Below are positions 50,944 to 60,035 of a stretch of DNA of 64,000 nt, piece by piece. Position 1 is the first letter of the stretch. Each line of letters opens with the position of its first letter. This stretch comes from VRUE01 sp963732225 (lineage in GTDB: Bacteria; Actinomycetota; Thermoleophilia; Solirubrobacterales; 70-9): assembly GCA_963732225.1 (NCBI GenBank), contig CAVSYR010000002.1, forward strand, positions 1 to 64,000. The letters are read 5' to 3'. The notes beneath the pieces were generated by a model, which was not told the origin of the DNA, made no database searches, and worked only from the letters and a program-made list of their open reading frames with translations. Made by a program: the position numbers and the translations under genes.

Positions 50944-51270
50944 GTGACAGGCAAACTCAGCGACGTGACAGACGCCAACTTCAAGTCGGAGGTCCTCGAG
51001 GCCGAGGGGCCAGTGCTCGTCGACTTCTGGGCTCCTTGGTGCGGCCCCTGCCGCGTGGTCCATCCGGTGCTCGAGGAGATCGACGCCGAGCGCGACGATC
51101 TCAACATCGTCAGCATCAACGTCGACGAGAACCAGCAGACCGCCGCTCAGTACGAAGTCCTCTCGATCCCGACGATGATCCTCTTCAAGGACGGGGCGAT
51201 CGCCAAGAAGGTCATCGGCGCGATGCCCAAGCGTCGCCTCGAGGCCGAGCTCGAGCCGGCACTCGCCTAG
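50944..51270 (+). CDS. trxA: Thioredoxin
   Basis: 108 residues, GTG with AGGAGAG upstream. The active site WAPWCGPCR is near residue 30, and the cis-Pro is in LSIPTMILF. Cytoplasmic disulfide reductase. A -10 hexamer TATACT (50890-50895) is just outside the transposon, so any -35 region now falls in the terminal repeat. Probably cotranscribed with the tautomerase gene 13 bases later. Confidence 0.93.
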   Translation: MTGKLSDVTDANFKSEVLEAEGPVLVDFWAPWCGPCRVVHPVLEEIDAERDDLNIVSINVDENQQTAAQYEVLSIPTMILFKDGAIAKKVIGAMPKRRLEAELEPALA

Positions 51271-51283
51271 CGGCGGTTAGGCC

Positions 51284-51463
51284 GTGCCCTTCGTTGAGGT
51301 CAACTGGTTCGAGGGCCGTTCGGACGAGCAGAAGGCGGAGATCGCCAAGCGGATCGAAGCGGCGCTGGTCGAGGTGGCCGGCGTCGCGCCCGATCATTGT
51401 TGGGTGAAGTTCTCGGACTCGAAACGCAGCGATTTCATCATCGGCGAGAAGGCCGACGACTAG
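51284..51463 (+). CDS. 4-oxalocrotonate-tautomerase-like protein
   Basis: 59 residues, GTG start. After loss of Met it begins with Pro (PFVEVNWFEGRSDEQKAEIA), the catalytic base of the tautomerase superfamily; the rest (KRIEAALVEVAGVAPDHCWV) fits the small beta-alpha-beta monomer. Typical family length is about 62. Native substrate unknown. It directly follows trxA. Confidence 0.82.
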   Translation: MPFVEVNWFEGRSDEQKAEIAKRIEAALVEVAGVAPDHCWVKFSDSKRSDFIIGEKADD

Positions 51464-51475
51464 CTCGTCTGGTGC

Positions 51476-51579
51476 AGGAGGCCCGGGAGCACTCTCCCGG
51501 AGACCGTTGCGCAGCAGGTCGAAGGTCTGGGTCCAAGCGTGGTCCCTGAGCCTCCCGGGAGAGTGCTCCCGGGCCTCCT
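51476..51579. repeat. Long-arm hairpin element A
   Basis: Perfect 25-bp arms, 51476-51500 and 51555-51579 (start of the left arm: AGGAGGCCCGGGAGC). The 54-base core begins AGACCGTTGCGCAGCAGGTC and contains CGTGGTC. The same core occurs, inverted, in element B, but the arms of the two elements are unrelated. Confidence 0.85.
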
Positions 51580-51629
51580 CCGACAGGCGTGCTGGGACGC
51601 TTAGCTCGTGGAAGCGAGGTTCGATGCGT

Positions 51630-51736
51630 GAAGGGCGCAAGGTGCCCCTCCCCGGAAGGCTTGGCGACCACGTCCCGAAGCACGACCGCGACCTGCTGCG
51701 CAACGGTCTTCAGGGGAGGGGCACCTTGCGCCCTTC
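51630..51736. repeat. Long-arm hairpin element B
   Basis: Perfect 24-bp arms, 51630-51653 and 51713-51736 (GAAGGGCGCAAGGTGCCCCT and onward). The core 51654-51712, read in reverse complement, starts AGACCGTTGCGCAGCAGGTC and continues with CGTGGTC and AAGCCTTC, matching element A. A 50-base spacer separates the two. The gap 51464-51750 holds these elements and no gene. Confidence 0.85.
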
Positions 51737-51750
51737 CGTTTCGGAGTGCT

Positions 51751-51987
51751 TCAAAGCTGGATGACGATTGCGGCGAAGCCAGCGATGTAGGCGGCTGAGA
51801 GGGCGATGACGCCGTGGAGCATGGTGCGGTTGATTGCTTCGAAGCCGCTTTTCATCTCGGCTCGAAGCTCCCTCATCTCGCCGCGCAACTCACTGATATC
51901 GCCTTCGACCTTGTCGAAACGGCGGTCGACATCGGCACGGAAATCATCCAGTCGCGCGTCTGTCCAGCTCTCCCTCATTACGTGCAT
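51751..51987 (-). CDS. Small coiled-coil protein with one C-terminal membrane helix
   Basis: 78 residues, ATG 51987 (51978 possible). Heptad-rich helix (RRFDKVEGDISELRGEMREL followed by RAEMKSGFEAINRTM) then a membrane segment (GVIALSAAYIAGFAAIVIQL). This is a common tail-anchored form in actinobacteria, function unknown. It lies 45 bases after the ileS stop and may be read from the same transcript. Confidence 0.72.
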   Translation of the reverse strand: MHVMRESWTDARLDDFRADVDRRFDKVEGDISELRGEMRELRAEMKSGFEAINRTMLHGVIALSAAYIAGFAAIVIQL

Positions 51988-52032
51988 GATTGCACCGTAA
52001 ACATTTCGGCCGCACGCATGGTGCGCGGAATG

Positions 52033-55000
52033 TCAAATCTTGGTCACGCCGATCGCGAGGTCGCGGCCGTCGACGCGGACGGCGAGGCCATCGGCAGCGT
52101 TGTAGGCGACTGCGGTGGCTAGGACCTCGGCGGCGATGTAGGGCTCGTGGGCCTGGGCGGCGGCGATCAGCTCGTCGTCTCCGCCGAGGGAGAGCTCGAT
52201 GCGGTCGGAGATATCTAGGCCGGCTGCTTTGCGAGCGTTCTGGACGGCGTGGACGATCTCCCGGGCCAGGCCCTCGCGACGCAGCTCGTCGTCGAGCTCG
52301 AGCTGCAGGGCGACGGCGTGGCCGGCCTCCGCCTCGACCTCGTAGCCCTCCAGCGGCTGCAGGGCGAGGGTGACCTCGTCGGGGCCGATCGTGTGATCGT
52401 CGCCGTCGATGCTGATGCCGACCTCGCCGCCGTCGGCCATCACTTTGGCGACGTGGACGGGATCGAGTGCCTCGACCGCGGCGGCGACCTGGGGCATGCG
52501 CTTGCCGAAGCGCGGGCCGAGCGAGCGGTAGTTGGGCTTGACCGCGTAGCTGACCAGGTCGGCCTCTTCGGAGACGAAGTTCGAGCTCCTTGACGTTGAG
52601 CTCGCTGGTGACCAGATCGGCGCGAGCCTCGATCGCGGCGCGCTCGGCGTCGTTGGCGACGATCACGGCGCGGCGCAGCGGCTGGCGCACCTTGGCCTTG
52701 GCCTGGGCGCGGGCGGCGCGGCCGAGCTCAACCGTGAGCCGCACGGCCTCCATCGCCGCCTCTAGCTCGGGATCGGCGAGCGCAGGGTCGGCGACGGGGA
52801 AGTCGCGCAGGTGAACCGAGTCGGGACTCTCGCCGAGCGCTTCTGCCTCGCCGCCGGCGAGGTTGAGGTGGATCTCGTCGGCGAGGAAGGGTGTGAACGG
52901 CGCCAGCAGCGCGGCGACCTCGAGCAGGCAGTGGCGCAGGGTCGCGAAGGCAGCCCGATCGCCCTCCCAGAAGCGCCGGCGCGAGAGCCGCACGTACCAG
53001 TTGGAGAGCTCCTCAACGTACTCGGCGATCGCCCGCCCGGCGGCGGTGCAGTCGAACTCGTCCATGTTCTGGCGCACCGTTGCGATCGTCGACTGCAGCT
53101 TCGAGAGCGCCCAGCGGTCGAGGTCGTTGCTTGGCTCGGGCACGCCGTCGAAGTCGGCGGGCCCGAGGTCCTCGGCGTTGGCGTAGAGCACCCAGAACGA
53201 GTAGGTGTTCCAGAGGGTGAGGAGGAACTGGCGCACCGACTCGCCGACGGTGTCGACCGAGAAGCGGTAGCCCGACCAGGGCTGCTGCGCGGTCAGGTAG
53301 TACCAGCGGAAGGCGTCGGCGCCGTGGGCGGAGATCACGTCCCAGGGCTCGACCACGTTGCCCTTGCTCTTCGACATCTTCTGGCCCTCGGGGTCGAGGA
53401 TCAGACCGAGGCAGACGCAGTTGCGATAGCTCGACTCCTCGAAGAGCAGGGTCGACTCGGCGAGCAGCGTGTAGAACCAGCCGCGGGTCTGGTCGATCGC
53501 CTCGCAGATGAAGTCGGCGGGGAAGCGCTCGGCGAACAGCTCCTCGTTCTCGAACGGGTAGTGCAGCTGCGCAAAGGGCATCGCGCCGCTGTCGTACCAG
53601 GTGTCGATCACCGACTTGACCCGGTGCATCTCGCCGCCGCAGCTCGCGCAGTCGAGCACGACTTCGTCGATGTAGGGGCGATGCAGGTCCTCGGGCACCT
53701 CCCCCCTCGCCCGCTCGCGCAGCTCGGCGACCGAGCCGGCGCAGTAGAGCTCGGTGCAATCGCCTTTGGTGCAGTGCCAGATCGGCAGCGGGGTGCCCCA
53801 GTAGCGATCGCGCGAGAGCGCCCAGTCGACGTTGTTCTCCAGCCACTTGCCGAAGCGGCCGTCCTTGATGTGCTCGGGGTGCCAGCCGATCGTCTCGTTG
53901 TTGGCGAGCAGCTGATCGCGCACCTGCGAGGTGGCGACGTACCAGCTCGACTTGGCGTAATAGAGCAGCGGCGTGTCGCAGCGCCAGCAGTGCGGATAGG
54001 AGTGCTCGTAGACCTGCTCGCGAAAGAGCAGGCCGCGGGCGTCGAGGTCGGCGATGAGAGCTTTGGTCACCACGGGGTCCTTGACGAACTGCCCCTCGAA
54101 GCCGCTGACCCGGCGGTCGAAACGGCCTTCGAGGTTGACCGGGTTGAAGAGCGTGCCGGCGTTGGTCGGGTCGAAGATGCCGTTGGCGGCGGCGACCGCG
54201 TAGTCGTCTTCGCCGAAGGCGGGGGCGATGTGGACCAGCCCGGTGCCGTCCTCGGTGGTGACGAAATCCCCGGCGACGACGCGGAAGGCATTGGCGGGCT
54301 CCTCCTCCAGCTCGAAGACGGGGCCTTTGTAGGTGCGGCCGACCAGCAAGGAACCTGGCAGGCGATCGAGCACCTCGACGCCCTCACCAAGCACTCGCTC
54401 GAGCAGCGGCTCGGCGAGGATCAGCGTCTCCTCGCCGCAGCGGGCTTTGACGTAGGTGACCTCGGGCGCGACGGCAACGGCGACGTTGCCAGGCAACGTC
54501 CACGGGGTCGTGGTCCAGACCAGCAGCGACTCGCCCGCCTCTCCCCCGTCCTCGTCGAGCAACGAGAAGCGCACATAGATAGAGGGATCCTCGACGTCTT
54601 TGTAGCCGAGGGCGACCTCGTGCGAGGAGAGCGCGGTGCCGCAGCGCGGGCAGTAGGGCACGACCTTGTGGCCCTCATAGAGGCGGTCCTTGTCCCAGAG
54701 CTGCTTCAGCGACCACCAGACCGACTCGATGTAATCGTCGTCGAGGGTGACATAGGGGTCGTCGAGGTCGATCCAGAAGCCGATCCGCTCGGTCAGCCGG
54801 TTCCACTCCTCGACGTACTCGAAGACCGAGGTGCGGCAGCGGGCGTTGAACTTGTCGATGCCGTACTCCTCGATCTCCTGCTTGGAGGAGATGCCAAGCT
54901 GCTTTTCGACCTCGATCTCGACCGGCAGCCCGTGGCAGTCCCAGCCGGCCTTACGTGGCACCCGGTAGCCGCACATCGAGCGGTAGCGCGGGTAGATGTC

Positions 55001-55201
55001 CTTGAAGACGCGGGCGAGGACGTGATGGGAGCCGGGGCGGCCGTTGGCGGTCGGCGGCCCCTCGTAGAAGTTCCAGAGCTCGGCCCCCTCACGCTGGTCG
55101 AGCGAGCGCTGGAAGACCTCGCGCTCGCGCCAGCGCTCCAGTACCCGCTCCTCGAGCTCGGGGAAGGACTGCTTGGTGTCGACGGGGCGGAAGCCGGGCA
55201 T
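52033..55201 (-). CDS. ileS: Isoleucyl-tRNA synthetase, with a one-base frameshift
   Basis: Class I synthetase of the long (IleRS2-like) kind, about 1055 residues if the frame is restored. HIGH-region YEGPPTANGRPGSHHVLARV near residue 48, CP1 editing domain (LLVWTTTPWTLPGNVAVAVA), KMSKS in PEGQKMSKSKGNVVEP, anticodon-binding helices after residue 670. Near 52578-52584 an extra base changes frame: NVKELE should run into FVSEEADLVSYAVKP, and the C-terminal part then reads on from 52497 to 52033. The total length is 3n+1. For an essential gene a sequencing error is the likeliest cause. Confidence 0.9.
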
Positions 55202-55274
55202 GGACGGGTGATTCTAGGAGCGCTCCCCTCCCCGGTCCCTGCCGGGTGAGATCGGTACGCATTAGTCTTGCCGC

Positions 55275-56150
55275 GTGCCCGCCTACGACCTCAACGGCAA
55301 GGTGGCGCTGGTCACCGGCGCTGCCCGCGGGATCGGCTTCGAAACGGCGCGCCAGCTGCATGCGCGGGGTGCCTCGATCGCGGTCGTCGACCTCGACGGC
55401 ACCGAGGCCCAGGAGGCGGCCGAGCGGATCGGCGAGCGGGCGTTCGGGATCGGCGGCGACGTCACCGATGCGGGCGCGATGCGGGCCGCGGTGGCAGAGA
55501 CGGTGGAGCGCTTCGGCGGGCTCGACATCGCGATGGCGAACGCCGGCATCGCGCCGCCCACGATCACGACGACGCGGGCGATGCCGGTCGAGGAGTGGGA
55601 GCGGGTGATCGACGTCAACCTGATGGGCGTCTGGCACACGGTGCGGGCAGCGCTGCCGCAAATCAGCGAGCGCAACGGCCAGGTTGTGATCGTCGCCTCG
55701 GCGGCGGCCTTCGTCAACGGCATGCTGATGAGCCCCTACGCGACCTCGAAGGCCGCGGTCGAGGCCTTCGGCCGCTCGCTGCGGGCCGAGCTGGCGCCGT
55801 TCGGGGCCAGCGCCAGCGTCGTCTACTTCAGCTGGATCGACACCAAGATGGTCCAGGACACCTTCGAGAAGCCGGGCACCAAGCTGCTGCAGGAGTTCTC
55901 GCCGGACTTCCTGCTCAAACGCACCACACCCGCCGCCGCCGGAGCGGCGATCGTCGCCGGCATCGAGGAGCGGGCGCCGCGGATCTTCGCGCCGAAGTGG
56001 CTGCGCTACGTCTCCGCCTTGCGCGGCCTGATCAACCCGCTGCTCGAGCGCCGGGTCGAGCGTGACTCGCGCATGGCCGCGGCGATTCGCGAGGCCGAGA
56101 CGGTGGAAGCGAGCGGCGCCGACACCTCCGAGCCGGCCGCGCCGCGTTAG
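55275..56150 (+). CDS. SDR-family oxidoreductase, paralogue 1
   Basis: 291 residues, GTG start. VTGAARGIGFETARQLHARG near residue 14, NAGIAPPTI, catalytic Ser in VASAAAF and Tyr-x-x-x-Lys in YATSKAAVE. The extra C-terminal region RAPRIFAPKWLRYVSALRGL marks the group of SDRs with a lipophilic, possibly membrane-associated end. In tandem with a close paralogue 12 bases downstream. Substrate unknown. Confidence 0.88.
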   Translation: MPAYDLNGKVALVTGAARGIGFETARQLHARGASIAVVDLDGTEAQEAAERIGERAFGIGGDVTDAGAMRAAVAETVERFGGLDIAMANAGIAPPTITTTRAMPVEEWERVIDVNLMGVWHTVRAALPQISERNGQVVIVASAAAFVNGMLMSPYATSKAAVEAFGRSLRAELAPFGASASVVYFSWIDTKMVQDTFEKPGTKLLQEFSPDFLLKRTTPAAAGAAIVAGIEERAPRIFAPKWLRYVSALRGLINPLLERRVERDSRMAAAIREAETVEASGADTSEPAAPR

Positions 56151-56162
56151 TCTGCCGGCCGC

Positions 56163-57034
56163 ATGCCCGCCTACGACTTGAACGGAAAGGTCGCGCTGGT
56201 CACTGGCGCCGCCCGCGGCATCGGCTACGAGACGGCGCGCCAGCTGCACCTGCGCGGTGCCTCGGTCACGGTCCTCGACATCGACGCCGCTGAGGCGCAT
56301 GAGGCGGCCGAGCGGATCGGGCCGCGGGCGATCGGCCTCGCTACCGATGTCACCGACCACAGCGCCGTGATGCAGTCGGTCGCCGAGACGGTCGAGCGCT
56401 TCGGCGGCCTCAACGTCGTCGTCGCCAACGCCGGCATCGCCCAGAAGCAGATGGCGACCGTGCGCGGGATCGGGGTCGAGGAGTGGGAGCGGGCTTCGAG
56501 GTCGACATGCTGGGCGTCTGGCGCACGGTGCGGGCGGCGCTGCCGCAGGTCGTCGAGCGCCGGGGGCACATCGTCGTCACCTCCTCGGTCTACGCCTTCG
56601 TCAACGGCATGCTCAACAGCCCCTACGCCGTCGCCAAGTCGGGAGTCGAGTCGCTGGGCCGCTCGCTGCGGGCCGAGCTGACGCCGCTGGGCGCCAGCGC
56701 CAGCGTCGCCTACTTCGGTTTTGTCGACACCAAAATGGTCCAGGACGCCGTCGCGGCAAACGGCGACCGCATGCAGCAGAACCTGCCCGAGTTCCTGCGC
56801 AAACGGATCACCCCCGACCAGGCCGGCGCCGCCGTGGTGCGCGGGATCGAAGAACGGGCGCCGCGGATCTTCGCGCCGAAGTGGTGGCGCTACGTCTCCG
56901 CCTTCCGCGGCCTGATCAACCCGCTGCTCGACGGTCGCATGGACAGCGACCGGCGGGTCCTGGAGACGATCCGCGGGGTCGAGGCAGAAGCGGACGAGCA
57001 GGGCGCCGCCGCGGTTGCCGCAGCGAAGCCCTGA
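56163..57034 (+). pseudogene. SDR-family oxidoreductase, paralogue 2, frameshifted
   Basis: Reads MPAYDLNGKVALVTGAARGI up to VEEWERA in one frame, then VDMLGVWRTVRAALPQVVER to the end in another. Comparison with paralogue 1 (GAGCGGGTGATCGACGTC against GAGCGGGCTTCGAGGTCGAC) places a one-base loss near 56488-56496. All catalytic residues (VTSSVYAF, YAVAKSGVE) remain downstream. Length is 3n+2. Either a true pseudogene or a sequencing error; another frameshift lies 4 kb away in ileS. Paralogue 1 may supply the activity. Confidence 0.8.
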
Positions 57035-57070
57035 TGCTTTGTTGACCTCATAGGGTCAACAAAGCATCAG
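57031..57070. terminator. Bidirectional hairpin containing both stop codons
   Basis: CTGATGCTTTGTTGACC (57031-57047) and its perfect complement (57054-57070) around a 6-base loop. The stop of the SDR gene lies in the left arm and the stop of the oxidase gene in the right arm, so both mRNAs end in the same stem. The arms carry A/T runs (CTTTGTTG), as needed for termination in either direction. Confidence 0.8.
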
Positions 57071-60027
57071 GCTTTTCGCGTCAGGCGCTCGAGCAGGATC
57101 AGCACCGACTCGTAGCCGGCGCCGGTGGCGCGGCTGAGGCCGATCTCGCAGGTGCGGTTGTTGGAGAGGTGGGCATCGAAGTGGCGGCCGGCCAGCTCTT
57201 CCGCCTGGGGACGGGTCGCCGACTCGGTCAGCTCCGGGTGAGAGATGCCGCGGTCGCCGGCGAAGCCGCAGCAGGTCGCCGAAGGGGCGACGTAAACGTC
57301 CTCGGCGAGGGCGCCGGCGAGCGAACGCAGGCGCGGCGCCAGGCCCAGGTGGCGAGTGGCGCAGGTCGGGTGCACCGTGGCCGAGCCCACCTTGTCTGTG
57401 AGCTCGAGCGAGGGCAACAGGTGATCGTGCGCCCAGGCAACCGAGTCAAGGATCTCGAGCTCGCTCAAGCGCTCCGCGTTCTCCTCACTCAGCACCCCCT
57501 CGCCGGGATCGGCAATGCCTTGAGTGCAGGAGGCCGCGTCGACCACGATCGGTAGCGCCCCCTCGCCGCTCCACCGCCAAAGCTTGACGACCATCTCGTT
57601 CGCCTTGTGCGCATGCGCGGCGCCGAACCCCTTCGAGCTCCAGGGCAGCCCGCAGCAACTCCCGGCAACGTCGGGCGGGATCCACACCGGCCGCCCCGCC
57701 CGCCGCGAGACCTCGACCAGCGCCTCGACAACAGACGGCCGACGGGACTCAAAGCGATCTATATCTCCGCTTTGAGTCCCGTCGGCGGCGGTGCCGAAGA
57801 TGCGGTTGGTGCAGCTTGGGACGTAGATGGCCGCGGCGGCGCTTCGGGGAGCAGGGGGTGACTCTCTCCCGACACTCCCCGCTTTTGTCGGGCGAGGGCC
57901 GCCCCCTGCTCCCCTCTGAGCGGGTCCGGGCAGTCCCCGGCCGCGCTTGGTCCGCCGCACCAACGGCCCAGCCAGCCGCAGCCCCAGTCGCGAACCCGCT
58001 TCGACCGCCTTCCACCGCTTCGCCGCGGCAAGCGCCGCCGCTTCGACCCGCTCGCCGTGGCGCTCCCTGCGCAGCTCCTTGACCATCGCGCCGGTGTCGA
58101 TCCCAACCGGGCAGGCGAGCTGGCAGGAGCCGTCGGCGGCGCAGGTCTCCAGCGACTCGTACTCGTATTCCTCCAGCAGCGCCTGCTGCAGCGGCGAGCC
58201 CGCCGGCTGGCGCGCCATCTCGCGGCGCAGGACGATGCGCTGGCGCGGCGTCGTGGTCAGGTTGCGACTGGGGCAAACCGGCTCGCAGAAACCGCACTCG
58301 ACGCAGGTTGTCGCCGAGTCCTCGATTGCCGGCGTCGTTTTGAGGTTGCGCAGGTGGACGCCGGGGTCGCGGTTGAGGACGACACCGGGGTTGAGCACGC
58401 CGTCGGGGTCGGCGAGCTGCTTCACCCGCCACATCAGCTCGGTCGCCACCTCCCCCCACTCGCGCTCAACGTAAGGGGCCATGTTGATCCCGGTGCCGTG
58501 CTCGGCCTTGAGCGAGCCGTCGTACTTGCCGACGATCAGCTCGACCAGCTTCGCCATGAAGGCCTCGTAGCGCTCGAGGTCCTCCTGCCTGGCGAAGTCC
58601 GGGGTCAGCATGAAGTGCAGGTTGCCGGCCGAGGCGTGACCGGCAACGCCGGGCAGGAAGCCGTGCTCGCCGAGCAGCGCCTGCAGGTCGCGAGCGCCCT
58701 CGGCGATCCGCTCCGGCGGCACGCAGACGTCCTCGACGATCAGCGCCGTGCCGGGCAGGCGCAGGCGGCCGATCAGGCCGTGCAGGCCCTCGCGTACGCG
58801 CCAGGCCAGCTCGATCTCCTCGGCCTCGCGACTGAAGGCGAACGTTTGGATCGTCTCGTGGCCAGCGAGGATCTCCTCAGCCTTGGCGACCTGCGCGGCG
58901 AGCTCCTCCTCGCTCGCGCCGCCGTACTCGACCAGCAGCACCGCCGACTCGGGCGGCAGCTCTTTCCACTCCTCCGGCGCGCCGACCATGTTCCAGGCGG
59001 CGGTGATCAGGGCCGGCGCGACCATCAGCTCGACCGCGGTGGCGCCACTCTCAACCAACTCGCGCACCGCCCCGATCGCCTCCTCGATGCCGGGGAAGTG
59101 GATCCAGGAAGTGGTCGTGTACGCCGGCAGCGGCACGGTCTCGAAGACCGCCTCGGCGACGAAGGCGAGCGTGCCCTCGGAGCCGACGACGAGGCGACGG
59201 AAGATCTCCAGCGGCTCGTCGGCGTCGAGGAAGGCGCAGAGCCGGTAGCCGGTCGTGTTCTTGATCGCGAACTTGCGGCGGATGCGCTCGCTCAGCTCGG
59301 CGTCGGCGCGGATCTCGTCACGAATCGCTTCCAGGCCGGCGACCAGCTCTGGCTCCTCCCTGGCGAAGCGCTCGGCCGCGCCGGTTTCGGCGGTGTCGAT
59401 CGTCATGCCGGAAGGGAGCACCAGCGTCATTGAGCTGACCGTCGAGTAGGAGTCCTTGCTCACGCCGCAGCGCATCCCGCCCGAGTTGTTGGCGATCACG
59501 CCGCCGACACAGGCGATGTCGGTGCTGGCCGGGTCGGGGCCGAGCTTGCGGCCGTGCGGGGCGAGCACGCGGTTGGCGTGGCCGAGCACGGTGCCGGGCT
59601 TGACCCGGGCGCGAGCGGCCTCAATCGTGGCCCCGCCCTCGCGTGGCTCCCCCTGCTCGATCGCGACGCCGCTGAAGTGGCGGCGCACGTCGACCAGGAT
59701 GCCCTCGCTCTGGCCCTGGCCGTTGAGGCTGGTGCCGCCGGCGCGGAAGGTGACCGGGATGCCGCTGCGCTTGCCGAAGGCGAGCGTCTTGGCGACGTCC
59801 TCGGCGTCGCGGGCCATCACCACTACCTGCGGCAGCAGCCGGTAGGGACTGGCGTCGGAGGCGTAGCGGACGATGTCGCCCGGGCGGGCGAGCACGCGGT
59901 CGGCGCCGAGCAGCCGCTCCAGTTCGCTCCGCAGCGGCTGCGGCGTGCCGGCAGCGAGGCTGTCGGGGGCGCGGTCGGGCGCCGGCTGCGAGGGGGGCGG
60001 CGCCAGCTTCCTCTCCAGCAGCGCCAT
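57067..60027 (-). CDS. FAD- and Fe-S-binding D-2-hydroxyacid (D-lactate-type) dehydrogenase
   Basis: 986 residues from ATG at 60027. FAD-binding domain (RAGGTSLNGQGQ, ACVGGVIANNSGGMRCG), substrate domain (VAGHASAGNLHFMLTPDF, KAEHGTGINMAPYVEREWGE), two 4Fe-4S motifs (CVECGFCEPVCPSRN, CAADGSCQLACPVG) and GlpC-like Cys-rich domains (CCGLPWSSKG, CCGFAGDRG). Layout matches YdiJ/Dld-like oxidases that pass electrons to quinone. Between the Fe-S and Cys-rich domains the linker is longer than usual and is made of two palindromic DNA insertions (57739-57785, 57846-57914). Encoded 8 bases after a decarboxylase gene. Confidence 0.87.
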   Translation of the reverse strand: MALLERKLAPPPSQPAPDRAPDSLAAGTPQPLRSELERLLGADRVLARPGDIVRYASDASPYRLLPQVVVMARDAEDVAKTLAFGKRSGIPVTFRAGGTSLNGQGQSEGILVDVRRHFSGVAIEQGEPREGGATIEAARARVKPGTVLGHANRVLAPHGRKLGPDPASTDIACVGGVIANNSGGMRCGVSKDSYSTVSSMTLVLPSGMTIDTAETGAAERFAREEPELVAGLEAIRDEIRADAELSERIRRKFAIKNTTGYRLCAFLDADEPLEIFRRLVVGSEGTLAFVAEAVFETVPLPAYTTTSWIHFPGIEEAIGAVRELVESGATAVELMVAPALITAAWNMVGAPEEWKELPPESAVLLVEYGGASEEELAAQVAKAEEILAGHETIQTFAFSREAEEIELAWRVREGLHGLIGRLRLPGTALIVEDVCVPPERIAEGARDLQALLGEHGFLPGVAGHASAGNLHFMLTPDFARQEDLERYEAFMAKLVELIVGKYDGSLKAEHGTGINMAPYVEREWGEVATELMWRVKQLADPDGVLNPGVVLNRDPGVHLRNLKTTPAIEDSATTCVECGFCEPVCPSRNLTTTPRQRIVLRREMARQPAGSPLQQALLEEYEYESLETCAADGSCQLACPVGIDTGAMVKELRRERHGERVEAAALAAAKRWKAVEAGSRLGLRLAGPLVRRTKRGRGLPGPAQRGAGGGPRPTKAGSVGRESPPAPRSAAAAIYVPSCTNRIFGTAADGTQSGDIDRFESRRPSVVEALVEVSRRAGRPVWIPPDVAGSCCGLPWSSKGFGAAHAHKANEMVVKLWRWSGEGALPIVVDAASCTQGIADPGEGVLSEENAERLSELEILDSVAWAHDHLLPSLELTDKVGSATVHPTCATRHLGLAPRLRSLAGALAEDVYVAPSATCCGFAGDRGISHPELTESATRPQAEELAGRHFDAHLSNNRTCEIGLSRATGAGYESVLILLERLTRKA
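57739..57785. repeat. In-frame palindromic insertion 1 in the oxidase gene
   Basis: Perfect 18-bp arms, 57739-57756 (CCGACGGGACTCAAAGCG) and 57768-57785, loop ATCTATATCTC. Translated in frame as DGTQSGDIDRFESRRPS, right after IFGTAA, where related proteins have a short loop. The AT-rich loop and the symmetric stem are unlike the surrounding codons. Confidence 0.8.
57846..57914. repeat. In-frame palindromic insertion 2 in the oxidase gene
   Basis: Outer arms GGGGAGCAGGGGG (57846-57858) and complement (57902-57914). Inner stem CCCGACA (57868-57874) with TGTCGGG (57886-57892). Translated as a Gly/Pro/Arg-rich linker (RGAGGGPRPTKAGSVGRESP). Nested form like the element at 135-211. Confidence 0.72.
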
Positions 60028-60035
60028 CGTCAGCC

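Noticed and set aside
51464..51750. CRISPR array or attC-type integron cassettes
   Set aside because: There are only two inverted units, with different arms, no regular spacers and no integron core sites or integrase.
52570..52590. Programmed ribosomal frameshifting in ileS
   Set aside because: No slippery heptamer is visible, and a second one-base frameshift 4 kb away makes sequencing error more likely.
52811..55249. An 812-codon open frame on the plus strand opposite ileS
   Set aside because: It is the mirror of a well-conserved synthetase in GC-rich DNA, Val/Asp/Arg/Gly/Leu-biased and without any recognisable domain.
58057..59433. A 458-codon plus-strand frame inside the oxidase gene
   Set aside because: Antisense shadow with no domain and no ribosome site.
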